Assembly: GCF_014696615.1 (NCBI RefSeq)
Contig: NZ_JACJQJ010000011.1
Coordinates: 1-64,000, forward strand
DNA from: Nostoc linckia FACHB-104
Lineage (GTDB): Bacteria > Cyanobacteriota > Cyanobacteriia > Cyanobacteriales > Nostocaceae
Reading direction: 5' to 3'
DNA length: 64,000 nucleotides
The notes beneath the pieces were generated by a model. The model did no database searches, was not told the origin of the DNA, and saw nothing but the letters and a program-made list of their open reading frames with translations. A program made the position numbers and the translations under genes. How positions within the stretch are numbered: position 1 is the stretch's first letter; every line of letters begins with the position of its first letter. Below, piece after piece: positions 1 through 7,729 of this stretch.

Positions 1-72
1 AATGTCAACTATATCAAGCTGTTAAGTCATATTTTTATACATTTATTGATTAGTTTTAACTTAAATAACTAA

Positions 73-408
73 TTATTTAGCATAACAAGTCCTGAAGAAC
101 CAATAAATTGGACTTCTCAAGCACTTGATGATCTTCAGGCTATTGGTGATTTTATTGCACGAGATACACCAGCTTTTGCACAAGTGCTTGTAGATAAAGT
201 CTTTGATGCGATACAGAGATTAGAGAATTTTCCGCGTTCGGGAAGAATAGTACCAGAAATTAACCAGGAAAACATTCGAGAAATTATTTTAGGAAGCTAT
301 CGGATTGTTTATTTGGTAGATGGGGACGAAGTAAGCATCTTGACTGTGTTTCATGCTTCAAGGTTGTTCAAGGTTTCTGACTTACAAATTAATAATGATG
401 AAGACTAG
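73..408 (+). pseudogene. ParE/RelE-family toxin without a recognisable start codon
   Basis: The open frame encodes a ParE/RelE-type ribonuclease or gyrase toxin fold. It has an N-terminal helical hairpin (NWTSQALDDLQAIGDFIAR), then FPRSGRIVPEI, REIILGSYRIVYLV and the C-terminal VFHASRLF strand. The family homology begins by about base 100, but the frame back to the TAA at 70-72 has no ATG, GTG or TTG. The first usable start is the GTG at 184, which would delete the first helix. No antitoxin frame is visible in the 70 bases upstream, although the window edge limits this. The sequence around the missing start (67-102) matches a dispersed repeat also found near 49.7 kb, so the gene may have lost its 5' end when that repeat arrived. 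A rare non-canonical start cannot be excluded. Confidence 0.6.
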
Positions 409-410
409 AT

Positions 411-453
411 CGCATTCTCACTTCATAGCAAAATTGTGAATTGGTGCGATCGC
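411..453. repeat. 43-bp dispersed repeat, copy 1
   Basis: The unit begins CGCATTCTCAC, continues through AAAATTGTGAATTGG and ends in a HIP1 octamer GCGATCGC. Copies 2 (986-1028) and 3 (1319-1362) share the same order of blocks. It lies just downstream of the parE remnant. Confidence 0.6.
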
Positions 454-462
454 ATAATTAAT

Positions 463-672
463 TTACGCCAAATCATCTTCTGTTAGATCAGCGATTTTCA
501 TTAATGCTCTTAAAGTTCCGATTTTCAAGTCTTGATTTCGATGAACTGGAATAGAAAGTATTTTATTGAAATCAGAACTTTGGTAAATGTGATGACTACC
601 TATAATTCTCTGTAAAACCCAACCGCGCTGTTCAACAATTTTACATAGGTTTTTCCCAGAGATTGATTTTAT
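463..672 (-). pseudogene. hicA: HicA-like mRNA interferase toxin with ATA in place of ATG
   Basis: Translation from 672 gives about 69 residues with the HicA hallmarks: an SISGKNLCKIVEQRGW start, the RIIGSHHIY motif with the catalytic histidine, IPVHRNQDLKIGTLRAL and a final LTEDDLA. HicA toxins are small dsRBD-fold ribonucleases. The expected start codon reads ATA, and no ATG, GTG or TTG occurs in frame before the upstream stop. The frame overlaps the stop of hicB (TAA at 669-671), the usual coupled arrangement. The body is intact, so this looks like a recent start-codon loss (ATG to ATA) or very weak ATA initiation. Confidence 0.75.
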
Positions 673-872
673 ACCGCAATCTCGACAATTTGAGCATTTG
701 ATTCCAGTTTGTGACTACTATTTGCGACTTCTAACCAGCCTTCTATTGCATCTTTTAAATTACTTAATACCTCCTCCATTGTCTCACCTTCAGTAATACA
801 ACCGGGAAGTGCTGGAACTTCAGCCCAATAGCCACCTTCTTCTGCTGGATGAATAATTGCTTTTATTTTCAT
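669..872 (-). CDS. hicB: HicB-family antitoxin
   Basis: This 67-residue protein has the partial RNase H fold of HicB antitoxins: MKIKAIIHPAEEGGYWAEVP, LPGCITEGETMEEVLSNLKDAIEGWL. It is the short form without an obvious C-terminal DNA-binding domain. HicB normally binds and neutralises HicA. Here it is the first gene of a minus-strand pair and its stop overlaps the hicA frame. The antitoxin is intact although the toxin start is lost. No strong Shine-Dalgarno sequence is visible upstream. Confidence 0.88.
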   Translation of the reverse strand: MKIKAIIHPAEEGGYWAEVPALPGCITEGETMEEVLSNLKDAIEGWLEVANSSHKLESNAQIVEIAV

Positions 873-985
873 CGGCTTTGCTTTTCTTGGCTTATATTCA
901 ATTATCCAGTTTTTCGGATTCTAGGGCAAACAAAAAACGTAATCAATCACAGTGCGATGTCTACGACAAGCCGCTTTGCGTCTAC

Positions 986-1028
986 CCATTCTCACCCAGA
1001 CAGCAAAATTGTGAATCGGTGCGATCGC
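986..1028. repeat. 43-bp dispersed repeat, copy 2
   Basis: Same block order as 411-453: CCATTCTCACCC, then CAAAATTGTGAATCGG, then the HIP1 octamer. It sits immediately upstream of the 21-bp tandem array. Confidence 0.65.
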
Positions 1029-1067
1029 ACTCTCACCCCATATAATCGCATTCAAAGTCGGTGCGAT

Positions 1068-1297
1068 CGCCTTCAAAATCGTTTTGATCGCCTTCAAAAT
1101 CGTTTTGATCGCCTTCAAAATCATTTTAATCGTCGTCAAAATCGTTTTGATCATCGTCAAAATCATTTTGATCGTCGTCAAAATCGTTTTAATCATCGTC
1201 AAAATCGTTTTGATCATCGTCAAATCGTTTTGATCATCGTCAAAATCGTTTTAATCGTCGTCAAAATCGTTTTGATCATCGTCAAAATCGTTTTGAT
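1068..1297. repeat. 21-bp tandem array (11 units)
   Basis: Eleven head-to-tail units of the form CGCCTTCAAAATCGTTTTGA plus a final T, with the first six bases varying (CGCCTT, CGTCGT, CATCGT). Each unit holds an imperfect palindrome CAAAA-TCG-TTTTG. Both strands are open over much of the array because 21 is a multiple of three. Unit 8 (1215-1234) is only 20 bp and shifts frame, and no ribosome binding site is visible, so coding is unlikely. The gap from hicB to base 1464 holds only this array and its flanking repeats. Confidence 0.9.
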
Positions 1298-1318
1298 TGC
1301 AATCTGAGTCGATCTGAT

Positions 1319-1362
1319 CGCATTTTCACTCAAACAGTGACATTGTGAATCGGTGCGATCGC
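1319..1362. repeat. 43-bp dispersed repeat, copy 3
   Basis: CGCATTTTCACTC, then CATTGTGAATCGG, then GCGATCGC. It lies just after the 21-bp array, so copies 2 and 3 bracket that array as direct repeats. Confidence 0.6.
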
Positions 1363-1445
1363 TTAACGCAGGGATGCAAGAAAGTGGAGAAATAACAAAT
1401 TACAAATGACAAATACAGCGTATTTTAGATAAATGAGGTAAGCGG

Positions 1446-1474
1446 GTAGGGGCATGGCAGTGCCATGCCCTTAC
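1446..1474. repeat. Hairpin dispersed repeat (GGGCATGGCAGTGCCATGCCC core)
   Basis: A near-perfect palindrome bounded by GTAGG and CTTAC. It is the same family as the GGGGCAAGGCATTGCCTTGCCC hairpins at about 16741 and 25867. Such hairpins are common extragenic elements in Nostocales genomes. Confidence 0.6.
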
Positions 1475-1498
1475 AATTATCTGTACCTCACCAACTTG

Positions 1499-1799
1499 CA
1501 ATCTGCTGTAACTATCGACCGCAAGCAAAGCCAGAGAAACGAAATTATTGGGGTAGCCGCTTTTTAACGTCGGTAATTAAGGGCGCTAAACCCAAAAAAT
1601 CTTCGCCGGGACAGATGAGTTTACCTTGGGACAATCAAAAAATAACAGAATCTACGGAGGTGCATGAAGTAGCAGAAAAATTTATTCACGCAAACTGCTA
1701 TAAGCCCCCAGTGCCAGGTATCGGATTCCTACAATGTTGATGGTTACGTGGAAAATGAGGCGGAAACAAATATTCACAAACTTCTCAAAGCCTTAAATG
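1499..1799 (+). pseudogene. Frameshifted fragment of an unrecognised protein
   Basis: The frame 1499-1740 looks protein-like (RNYWGSRFLTSVIKGAKPKK, PGQMSLPWDNQKITESTEV, HEVAEKFIHANCYKPPVPG), then ends in GFLQC. In another frame the next stretch reads SDSYNVDGYVENEAETNIHK LLKALNV, which continues the same composition. A frameshift near 1720-1727 is therefore likely. The only upstream ATG in frame lies inside the hairpin repeat at 1446-1474. The family is not recognised. The far end abuts the stop codon of the GUN4-domain gene on the other strand. Confidence 0.35.
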
Positions 1800-4355
1800 T
1801 TACACTTTACAAGTCGCAGTGCGAGAGAAAAGAGATATCGTATTCCCCACTCTCTCCTTCCCGTAAAGGTAAAACCGGTAACGCGAAGTCAAACGAATAA
1901 TAGGTAGGCTACCCCTATACGAAGGGTTATATTTTATATGCTTCAGCAGTTCTTCGTATCTCACAAAGTCGCCTCCCGCTATTTTGTCATCATACCATCC
2001 TACTGCCTTGGCAAACGAAATATAATCTTGTGAATTTTTATCCCATATTTCCTTTTGCACACTGAAGCCAAAACGTTTGTCTGAATTCGTGACCCAAAGC
2101 TTGTCTATTTTTTGCAGATCTGGACAAGAAAAGTTATTAATGTCGTCATAATCTAAATATCCTTGTTCTTCTCTTTTAGCAATATTAAGCATGAGTTTGT
2201 ATGTTTGCTCATCAGCTGCTTGCCAATTTTTAGCTTTCAAATAATATTCAAGTTGAGCATATAAATACTGGGTAAGAGATTGTTCAACCTTTTCTATCAA
2301 TTTTTGTTCTCTCTTCTTGAGGAGATCATCCTTCTTGAGAATATCAATTAAAAGTTGATGAACAGATTCAATAACCTCACTGTCAATAATTTTTGGTAAG
2401 GTTGATTGTAAAGAAATGATATTAGAGTTTTTTTCAAGAATATTGAACGCTTCCTTATAAGCTTCTATTGCATTTTGAGTATTGTTTTGTTCACTGAGTA
2501 ATTTCCCTTGAATGTTTAAGGCGAATATTTGTGTCTCCAATAATTCACTTTTTGATTCTCTATTCACTCTTTCCTCATTATTCTGTTTCCACCCTCTTAA
2601 AAAGTTCATACTCTGTTTAATAGATTCTTCTGCTGACTTCCAATCTTTGAGTTCTTGATAAACTAATGATTTAGCAGCATGGAGATATACTTGTTCAATT
2701 TGAGCGTCTTTAATTTTAATAGCTGCTTGTTTGGATATCAACTTAGCTGCATATGAATTTGCGTGTAATTTGCTCGCCAATTCTCTTAGCTGTTGGGGAT
2801 ATGCTACATATGTGTATGTTTCTTCAAGTTTTTGTTGCGCTTCTTTAACTTTTTGTTGCGCTTCTTTAACTTCTTTTGCAGCCAATATCACTGAAATTGC
2901 TGCTACTAATACAGTAAAAATTAAAAAAATAGTTCCATTACGAATTTGTTGTTTAGCTTTGCGGTTAGTTTCACTAAGTAATTTATTTCTATATTCTGCT
3001 GCTTCTTTTTCCTGTCTTTCTCTTTCAAAAGCAGCTTCTCTATCCTGTCTTTCTCTTTCAAAAGCAGCTTCTTGTTCTTTAACAGCAATCTCTTCTTGAA
3101 TTTCTTGCTTTTTACTCTCTGATAAAAACTCCTCATCTTGATAACTTAAAATCTTACCCTTCGCCCAGGCTTTCGCTTCTTCTAAAGCCTTTCCCCGCAA
3201 TAATCGTGATGTATCCTTTCCTTGGGAAGCTACCCAAAAACGGAAATTCTCTGAATATGGACGTAATTTTTTTAATTGATTATCTATCCAATTTTGATTA
3301 AAAACTTCGTTGTATATGGGATTATAAACTCTTAAATTATTTTGCTGCCTAAAAACCAATCCTGAAAGCTGTAACTCACTTTGCTCTAAAGTATCATTGG
3401 CTATAATTTCAGATTGTTCATCCCTCAATCTAATTTTCTGATACAGTTCTAGCAAATATCCAGCACGTTGTTCATCGCGCAAAATTCGAGCTTGAATTGT
3501 GCGTAAATGCTCAGGCTCATCTTGCGATTCCCAGTTTTCAATAATCCGCGACTTTACTACCTGCTCAACATTGCGAGGATTGTCTTGCAAAGATTCTTCA
3601 ATCATCAACTGACAAAGTTTTTGCGTCAGAAATGGTTGTCCTCCTGTCCAATATAAAATTTCCTCCATGACTGCTTGAGGATGAGAAAATCTCCCTGACA
3701 TCCCCCTAGCTAACGGCTCAATTTCATGCAATTGAAAACCAGTCAACGAGATAGCTTGACCAATATTAAACGGAGTGCGTTGTTTATCCTCAATCAAATT
3801 GCTAGGTGATGCGACTCCCAACAAGCAAAAAGTGAGGCGATTATATTCAGGATTATCAACCCGCTTGTTATAACAGGCACGAATCAATGCAAAAAAATCA
3901 TCTGTAGGAAACTTCAGGCTGAGTACACTATCAATTTCATCAATAAAAATAACGATATTTTCTTTTACTTCAACCAGTAATATTTCTTCTAAAAACTTGC
4001 GAAATCTCGTTACCAGGGAATTTAATTGATTAGCTTCCCACCAATCACCAAAATCTACATCTAAGTCAAAAGTTTCAATTAAATTATCAATTAAATCTGC
4101 ATACCATTGTTCCGGCGGTACATTTTGAATCCCCCCAGCCGAAAGGTCAATTGCTGCACATTGTACACCTTCTTCTCTGAGTCTTTGCATGGTACGCACA
4201 CGCAAGCTAGACTTTCCGCTTTGTCGGGAGTTCAATACATAACAAAACTTTCCCGCTTTTAATCCCGCATACAAATCACTGTCAGCTTGGCGTGTAACGT
4301 AGGTGCTGGCATTTTCCGGTAAACTTCCAGAGAATATATATTGGTCATTTGTCAT
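1800..4355 (-). CDS. AAA_35-type STAND ATPase with transmembrane helix and C-terminal GUN4 domain
   Basis: This 851-residue protein has three parts. Residues 1-370 form the cyanobacterial AAA-like (AAA_35) NTPase, with a P-loop SRQSGKSS near residue 47, Walker B VIFIDEID and the RTPFNIG and WTGGQPFLTQ motifs. A charged coiled coil (about 400-465) leads to one membrane helix (about 470-492). A helical, TPR-like stretch follows, and residues about 700-825 match GUN4: NWQAADEQTYKLML, EEQGYLDYDDIN, CPDLQKIDKLW, RFGFSVQKEIW and a final GSLP. GUN4 binds Mg-porphyrins in chlorophyll synthesis; fused forms may act as tetrapyrrole sensors. It is the second gene after CHAT-AAA_35 (4642-6243). Its first four codons lie in a TCATTTG array. 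ATP-driven signalling at a membrane is inferred. Confidence 0.85.
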   Translation of the reverse strand: MTNDQYIFSGSLPENASTYVTRQADSDLYAGLKAGKFCYVLNSRQSGKSSLRVRTMQRLREEGVQCAAIDLSAGGIQNVPPEQWYADLIDNLIETFDLDVDFGDWWEANQLNSLVTRFRKFLEEILLVEVKENIVIFIDEIDSVLSLKFPTDDFFALIRACYNKRVDNPEYNRLTFCLLGVASPSNLIEDKQRTPFNIGQAISLTGFQLHEIEPLARGMSGRFSHPQAVMEEILYWTGGQPFLTQKLCQLMIEESLQDNPRNVEQVVKSRIIENWESQDEPEHLRTIQARILRDEQRAGYLLELYQKIRLRDEQSEIIANDTLEQSELQLSGLVFRQQNNLRVYNPIYNEVFNQNWIDNQLKKLRPYSENFRFWVASQGKDTSRLLRGKALEEAKAWAKGKILSYQDEEFLSESKKQEIQEEIAVKEQEAAFERERQDREAAFERERQEKEAAEYRNKLLSETNRKAKQQIRNGTIFLIFTVLVAAISVILAAKEVKEAQQKVKEAQQKLEETYTYVAYPQQLRELASKLHANSYAAKLISKQAAIKIKDAQIEQVYLHAAKSLVYQELKDWKSAEESIKQSMNFLRGWKQNNEERVNRESKSELLETQIFALNIQGKLLSEQNNTQNAIEAYKEAFNILEKNSNIISLQSTLPKIIDSEVIESVHQLLIDILKKDDLLKKREQKLIEKVEQSLTQYLYAQLEYYLKAKNWQAADEQTYKLMLNIAKREEQGYLDYDDINNFSCPDLQKIDKLWVTNSDKRFGFSVQKEIWDKNSQDYISFAKAVGWYDDKIAGGDFVRYEELLKHIKYNPSYRGSLPIIRLTSRYRFYLYGKERVGNTISLFSRTATCKV

Positions 4356-4470
4356 TTGTCATTTGTCATTTGTCATTTGTCATTGGTCATTTGTCATTTG
4401 TCATTTGTCATTGGTCATTTGTCATTTGTCATTTGTCATTTGTCATTTGTCATTTGTCATTTGTCATTTG
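4345..4470. repeat. STRR heptamer array (TCATTTG, 18 units)
   Basis: Eighteen units of TCATTTG, a few reading TCATTGG. It covers the 5' end and the entire proximal leader of the minus-strand AAA_35-GUN4 gene, whose ATG (4353-4355) lies in the second unit. Reading the array as ATGACAA also gives repeated out-of-frame ATG codons upstream of the true start. Confidence 0.92.
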
Positions 4471-4499
4471 TTATCGGAGAGCATCCCACTTTTTTGACT

Positions 4500-4604
4500 G
4501 TCATTGCGAATGGAGCGTTCGCGAAGCGTCCCGGAGGGAAGCGGAGTGAAGCAATCGCAAAGTCTAGCTGCTGCGATTGCTTCGTTGTTCCTCCTTGCAA
4601 TGAC
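4500..4604. repeat. MITE-like extragenic repeat with GTCATTGC/GCAATGAC ends
   Basis: Terminal inverted repeats GTCATTGCGA and TTGCAATGAC enclose GCGTTCGCGAAGCGTCCCGG and a second inverted pair, AAGCAATCGC and GCGATTGCTT. This is the common bacterial and Nostocales 'gtcattgcgaa...' dispersed element. It sits between the two genes of the CHAT/GUN4 locus. Confidence 0.75.
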
Positions 4605-4641
4605 ATAAAGATGTCTTTCCACATTTGGAATACTCCCGATA

Positions 4642-6243
4642 TTACCCTAAACGCACTGCGAAATACTGACGATATAATTCATAACTGGGAACACAATCAT
4701 TACCTGAAAGTTTTACCAATCCTAAACTATGTAACTTGAATGCAACCTCAGTATCTAACCTGACGGGTGCATTCGCCGTTACCACTTGTTTATACCCTAA
4801 CTCAAGCAGAGAATTATGTTGTAAATGCCATAATTGCTGTCGCAAATGGTCGCTAAAAATTCCCTGTTCTGTTGGCGCAAACTGCAAAAGTTCTTTGATA
4901 GTAGCTTGGGGATTTTTTAGGTAAGCTACTGCTTGCTGGATTAAATCAGGGTGTCCTCCTACTAACGCTATCAACTCATTCAAAGCTTGTGTACTTAACT
5001 TATCTGCTAATTCATACTGTTGGGCAAGAAATTCTACTTGTTGGAGATTAAATTCAGTTAACTCAATTGGTAATCCCACATTAAATGGTGAATGATTAGT
5101 ATCTAAGGTAGGATATGATTCTGTGGAATGAACTACAACTAATCGCAGTTTCTTCCAAAGATTACCAATTTTATCTCCTTGTTTAGCTGCTTCATACCAG
5201 CCCCGCAGTAATAAACAGAATGAGGGGAAAATCTCTGGATATGCAAACAGTCGCTCAAAATTATCGATAGCTAAAACTAAAGGACTATCACTAGCCGCTA
5301 ATAAATATTTTTGAAAATATCGAGTACAGTTTTTATTTAATCCAAAAACATCTTGCCAGTATTTATCTAATTGCGGTTCTAGTTCCAGGCTATCGGCAAC
5401 ATCAACACATAACCATTGCAAAAATGTTTTTGCGTCAGCCAAAATATCACTATCAGCAAGCTTTAAATCTAATTTTGCTGTTCGATAACCTTGCTCTCTC
5501 CCATGATTAAGTACTTTCTCCAACAGCAAGGTTTTCCCCATTTTCTGCGGCGACCTAATGCGAATTAACGCCCCAGGTTGTAAGATAGCCTCATAACATT
5601 TCGCCTCAATTGGCGGTCTTTCTATATATATTGTTGTTGTCTCGGCTGCAGAATTTAATGATGCTGCATCGGATTTGGTAATTAATTGAGGTGTGAGATT
5701 TTCTCCTATTCCAGCCATACGAATCAAGCTACAACCTAATTTATAAGCAAACTCATAACCTTTATCTGCACCTAGCGCATCATAAAAACCTACGGCAAAT
5801 TCAATAGCTGCTTTATCACCAATTCTCTGACTCATGCCGACAACATAATTAATATGTCTTGCAATTTCCCCAGCTTGATATTGAGAAAAACAGGCATTGA
5901 GTACAACACATTCTACTTGGTCAGCAAATAATTGAAATAACCCAGCTAAAGCTTCCCCATCAACTAATTTAATTTGACCAGACTCATCTTCAAATACTAA
6001 GCCTTCTTCTCCAGTTCCATGACCAGAAAAGTGAATAATCTGCGGTTCGTATTCTAAAATAGCTCTGTGTATATCTCTATAGCGTACTGCTTCGGCTGTG
6101 GCTATGAAATATTGGTCACGATTCTTTGACCTTTTCAACCCTTCTTTAATTTCGCGCATCTCTTCACCCAAACGCAATGGATTGGTACCTCTGGGATTTG
6201 CGGATAAAAGCAGGATTTTCCGAGTTTGATTATGATCAGTCAT
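4642..6243 (-). CDS. CHAT-domain (caspase-like) protease fused to AAA_35 ATPase
   Basis: A 533-residue protein. Residues 1-185 are a CHAT domain, the caspase-HetF-associated cysteine protease fold: KILLLSANPRGTNPLRLGEE, catalytic His75 in HFSGHG and Cys118 in VVLNACFS, both present. Residues about 205-530 form an AAA_35-type NTPase with P-loop SPQKMGKT (231-238; the usual first glycine is serine), Walker B-like LVLAIDNFE and SPFNVGLPIEL. It is the upstream gene of a minus-strand pair, 286 bp before the AAA_35-GUN4 gene; that gap holds a MITE and an STRR array. It resembles STAND receptors in which nucleotide-driven oligomerisation activates a death-like protease. The substrate is unknown; the neighbouring membrane protein is one candidate. 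Confidence 0.88.
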   Translation of the reverse strand: MTDHNQTRKILLLSANPRGTNPLRLGEEMREIKEGLKRSKNRDQYFIATAEAVRYRDIHRAILEYEPQIIHFSGHGTGEEGLVFEDESGQIKLVDGEALAGLFQLFADQVECVVLNACFSQYQAGEIARHINYVVGMSQRIGDKAAIEFAVGFYDALGADKGYEFAYKLGCSLIRMAGIGENLTPQLITKSDAASLNSAAETTTIYIERPPIEAKCYEAILQPGALIRIRSPQKMGKTLLLEKVLNHGREQGYRTAKLDLKLADSDILADAKTFLQWLCVDVADSLELEPQLDKYWQDVFGLNKNCTRYFQKYLLAASDSPLVLAIDNFERLFAYPEIFPSFCLLLRGWYEAAKQGDKIGNLWKKLRLVVVHSTESYPTLDTNHSPFNVGLPIELTEFNLQQVEFLAQQYELADKLSTQALNELIALVGGHPDLIQQAVAYLKNPQATIKELLQFAPTEQGIFSDHLRQQLWHLQHNSLLELGYKQVVTANAPVRLDTEVAFKLHSLGLVKLSGNDCVPSYELYRQYFAVRLG

Positions 6244-6595
6244 TATGCAATTTGCACGGGATAAGCCTAAAAATTAGGCTAAACTGGCAGATATATACAT
6301 TTTGAGTATGCGGTTTTTCGGAATCTATTACAAGAAGGCTAGAATATGAAAATATAGAGATATATGATGATGTGTATTTGATTTGTGAAAAGATACATAG
6401 ATAGATGCGTTACGCTGTCGCTAACGCATCCTACAGCACTAAATATCTAATATAAATTCAATCCCTTTTCCCCTTTACCCTTTCCCCCAATTCTTTAAAT
6501 CGCCAACCTACCGTCAGGAGGAAGAGAGAATTTTATAGGTATGTTATGAATAATTTTGATATTTTAATGAGATTACTTATTAAGTTTTTATTTAT
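6244..6595. other. Intergenic region with a GATGCGTTA hairpin
   Basis: A divergent promoter region between the CHAT gene (minus) and the lipid kinase (plus). It contains the dispersed hairpin GATGCGTTACGC...GCTAACGCATC at about 6402-6430, also seen near 16955 and 20644, and a C-rich stretch at 6465-6490. No gene was seen. Confidence 0.6.
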
Positions 6596-7564
6596 ATGAA
6601 GCGTTCCGCCTGTCTTATTTTTAATCCTGTTGCCGGTCAGGGAGACTCAGAACAAGAACTAAATCAAATTCGCGCATTATTAGAGCCAGAAATAGACTTA
6701 GATGTTTACTTCACTACGGAAGAAGTTGGTGCTGACAAACTTGCACAGGAAGCAGTGGCGCGTGGTGTAGATGAAATTATTGCTTCTGGGGGTGATGGTA
6801 CTCTCTCGGCGGCGGCGGCGGCTGTAGTCAATACAGGTATTCCCTTAGGGATTATTTCACGAGGGACAGCGAACGCTTTTGCCACAGCTTTAGGCATCGC
6901 TGACACTATTGAAGCCGCTTGTGAGAATATCTTGCAAGGAGCAACTCGCAATGTAGATATAGCCTACTGTAACGATTTGCCAATGGTATTGCTGGTAGGC
7001 GTGGGTTTTGAAGCGGAAACCGTAGAACGTGCAGATAGAGAAGCCAAAAACCGTTTTGGGATTATGGCTTATGTTCTCGCTGGACTTCAGCAATTGCGGG
7101 ATTTTGAAACTTTTGATGTAGAAATTGAGACAGAAGACAAAATCATCAAAACTAGTGCGGCGGCTGTCACAGTAGCCAATGCAGCACCTCCCACTTCCGT
7201 TTTAGCGCAAGGGCCAGCCGGGATTCTTTATGATGATGGACTGCTAGATTTAACGATTGTAGCTCCAGTGAATAAAGCAGGTGCGATCGCAGCTACATAT
7301 CATCTCTTTCAAACCGCTTCCGCCGGTCATCCAGTCGAACGCGATGATATTGGCTACTTACGCGCCAAACAATTTAAAATCACCACAGAACCACCACAAA
7401 AAGTTGTCTTAGATGGCGAAATCATCGGCACAACCCCAATTGAAGTTAAGTGTGTTCCCGGCGGTTTGACGCTTTTTGTCCCCCAGGAAGAAGAAGAAGT
7501 ACTAGTTGAGAAGTTAGATGGACTACCCAATTTGGTAATTGAGATGAAAGAATCGGGGGAATAG
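6596..7564 (+). CDS. YegS/BmrU-type lipid (diacylglycerol) kinase
   Basis: This 322-residue protein belongs to the DAGK_cat family, which phosphorylates diacylglycerol, sphingoid bases or phosphatidylglycerol. It begins SACLIFNPVAGQGDSEQEL, the phosphate-binding start of the family. It carries the nucleotide-binding GGDGTLSAA (about residue 65) and GIISRGTANAFATALGI, and a C-terminal beta-sandwich with VVLDGEIIGTTPIEVKCVPG. The length is normal. The ATG at 6596 is the natural start given the motif position; no strong Shine-Dalgarno sequence is visible. It stands alone on the plus strand. The exact lipid substrate cannot be told from sequence. Confidence 0.88.
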   Translation: MKRSACLIFNPVAGQGDSEQELNQIRALLEPEIDLDVYFTTEEVGADKLAQEAVARGVDEIIASGGDGTLSAAAAAVVNTGIPLGIISRGTANAFATALGIADTIEAACENILQGATRNVDIAYCNDLPMVLLVGVGFEAETVERADREAKNRFGIMAYVLAGLQQLRDFETFDVEIETEDKIIKTSAAAVTVANAAPPTSVLAQGPAGILYDDGLLDLTIVAPVNKAGAIAATYHLFQTASAGHPVERDDIGYLRAKQFKITTEPPQKVVLDGEIIGTTPIEVKCVPGGLTLFVPQEEEEVLVEKLDGLPNLVIEMKESGE

Positions 7565-7573
7565 GGGATTGGG

Positions 7574-7711
7574 GATGAGGGAGATGAGGGAGATGAGGGA
7601 GATGAGGGAGACAAGGAGAAATGACCCATTACCCATTACCCATTACCCCTTCCCCTTTCCCCCTTTCCCCTTCCCCATGCCCCATGCCCTATGCCCCATG
7701 CCCCATGCCCA
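7574..7711. repeat. Three short tandem arrays (9-mer GATGAGGGA, heptamers CCCATTA and CCCCATG)
   Basis: Four units of GATGAGGGA at 7574-7609 are followed by CCCATTA repeats (about 7625-7646), C-rich runs and CCCCATG repeats (about 7672-7711). They fill the gap between the lipid kinase and the metallophosphoesterase and end a few bases before the latter's ribosome binding site. Confidence 0.85.
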
Positions 7712-7729
7712 CTTGAGGAGTAAATTCTA

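Noticed and set aside
1068-1297. CRISPR array
   Set aside because: Units are contiguous 21-bp repeats with no spacers, and no cas genes are present. The same applies to 28971-29159 and the heptamer arrays.
849-1307. Long ORFs on both strands through the 21-bp array (152 and 100 codons)
   Set aside because: They exist because the repeat period is a multiple of three without stops; unit 8 shifts the frame, there is no ribosome site, and the peptide is low-complexity.
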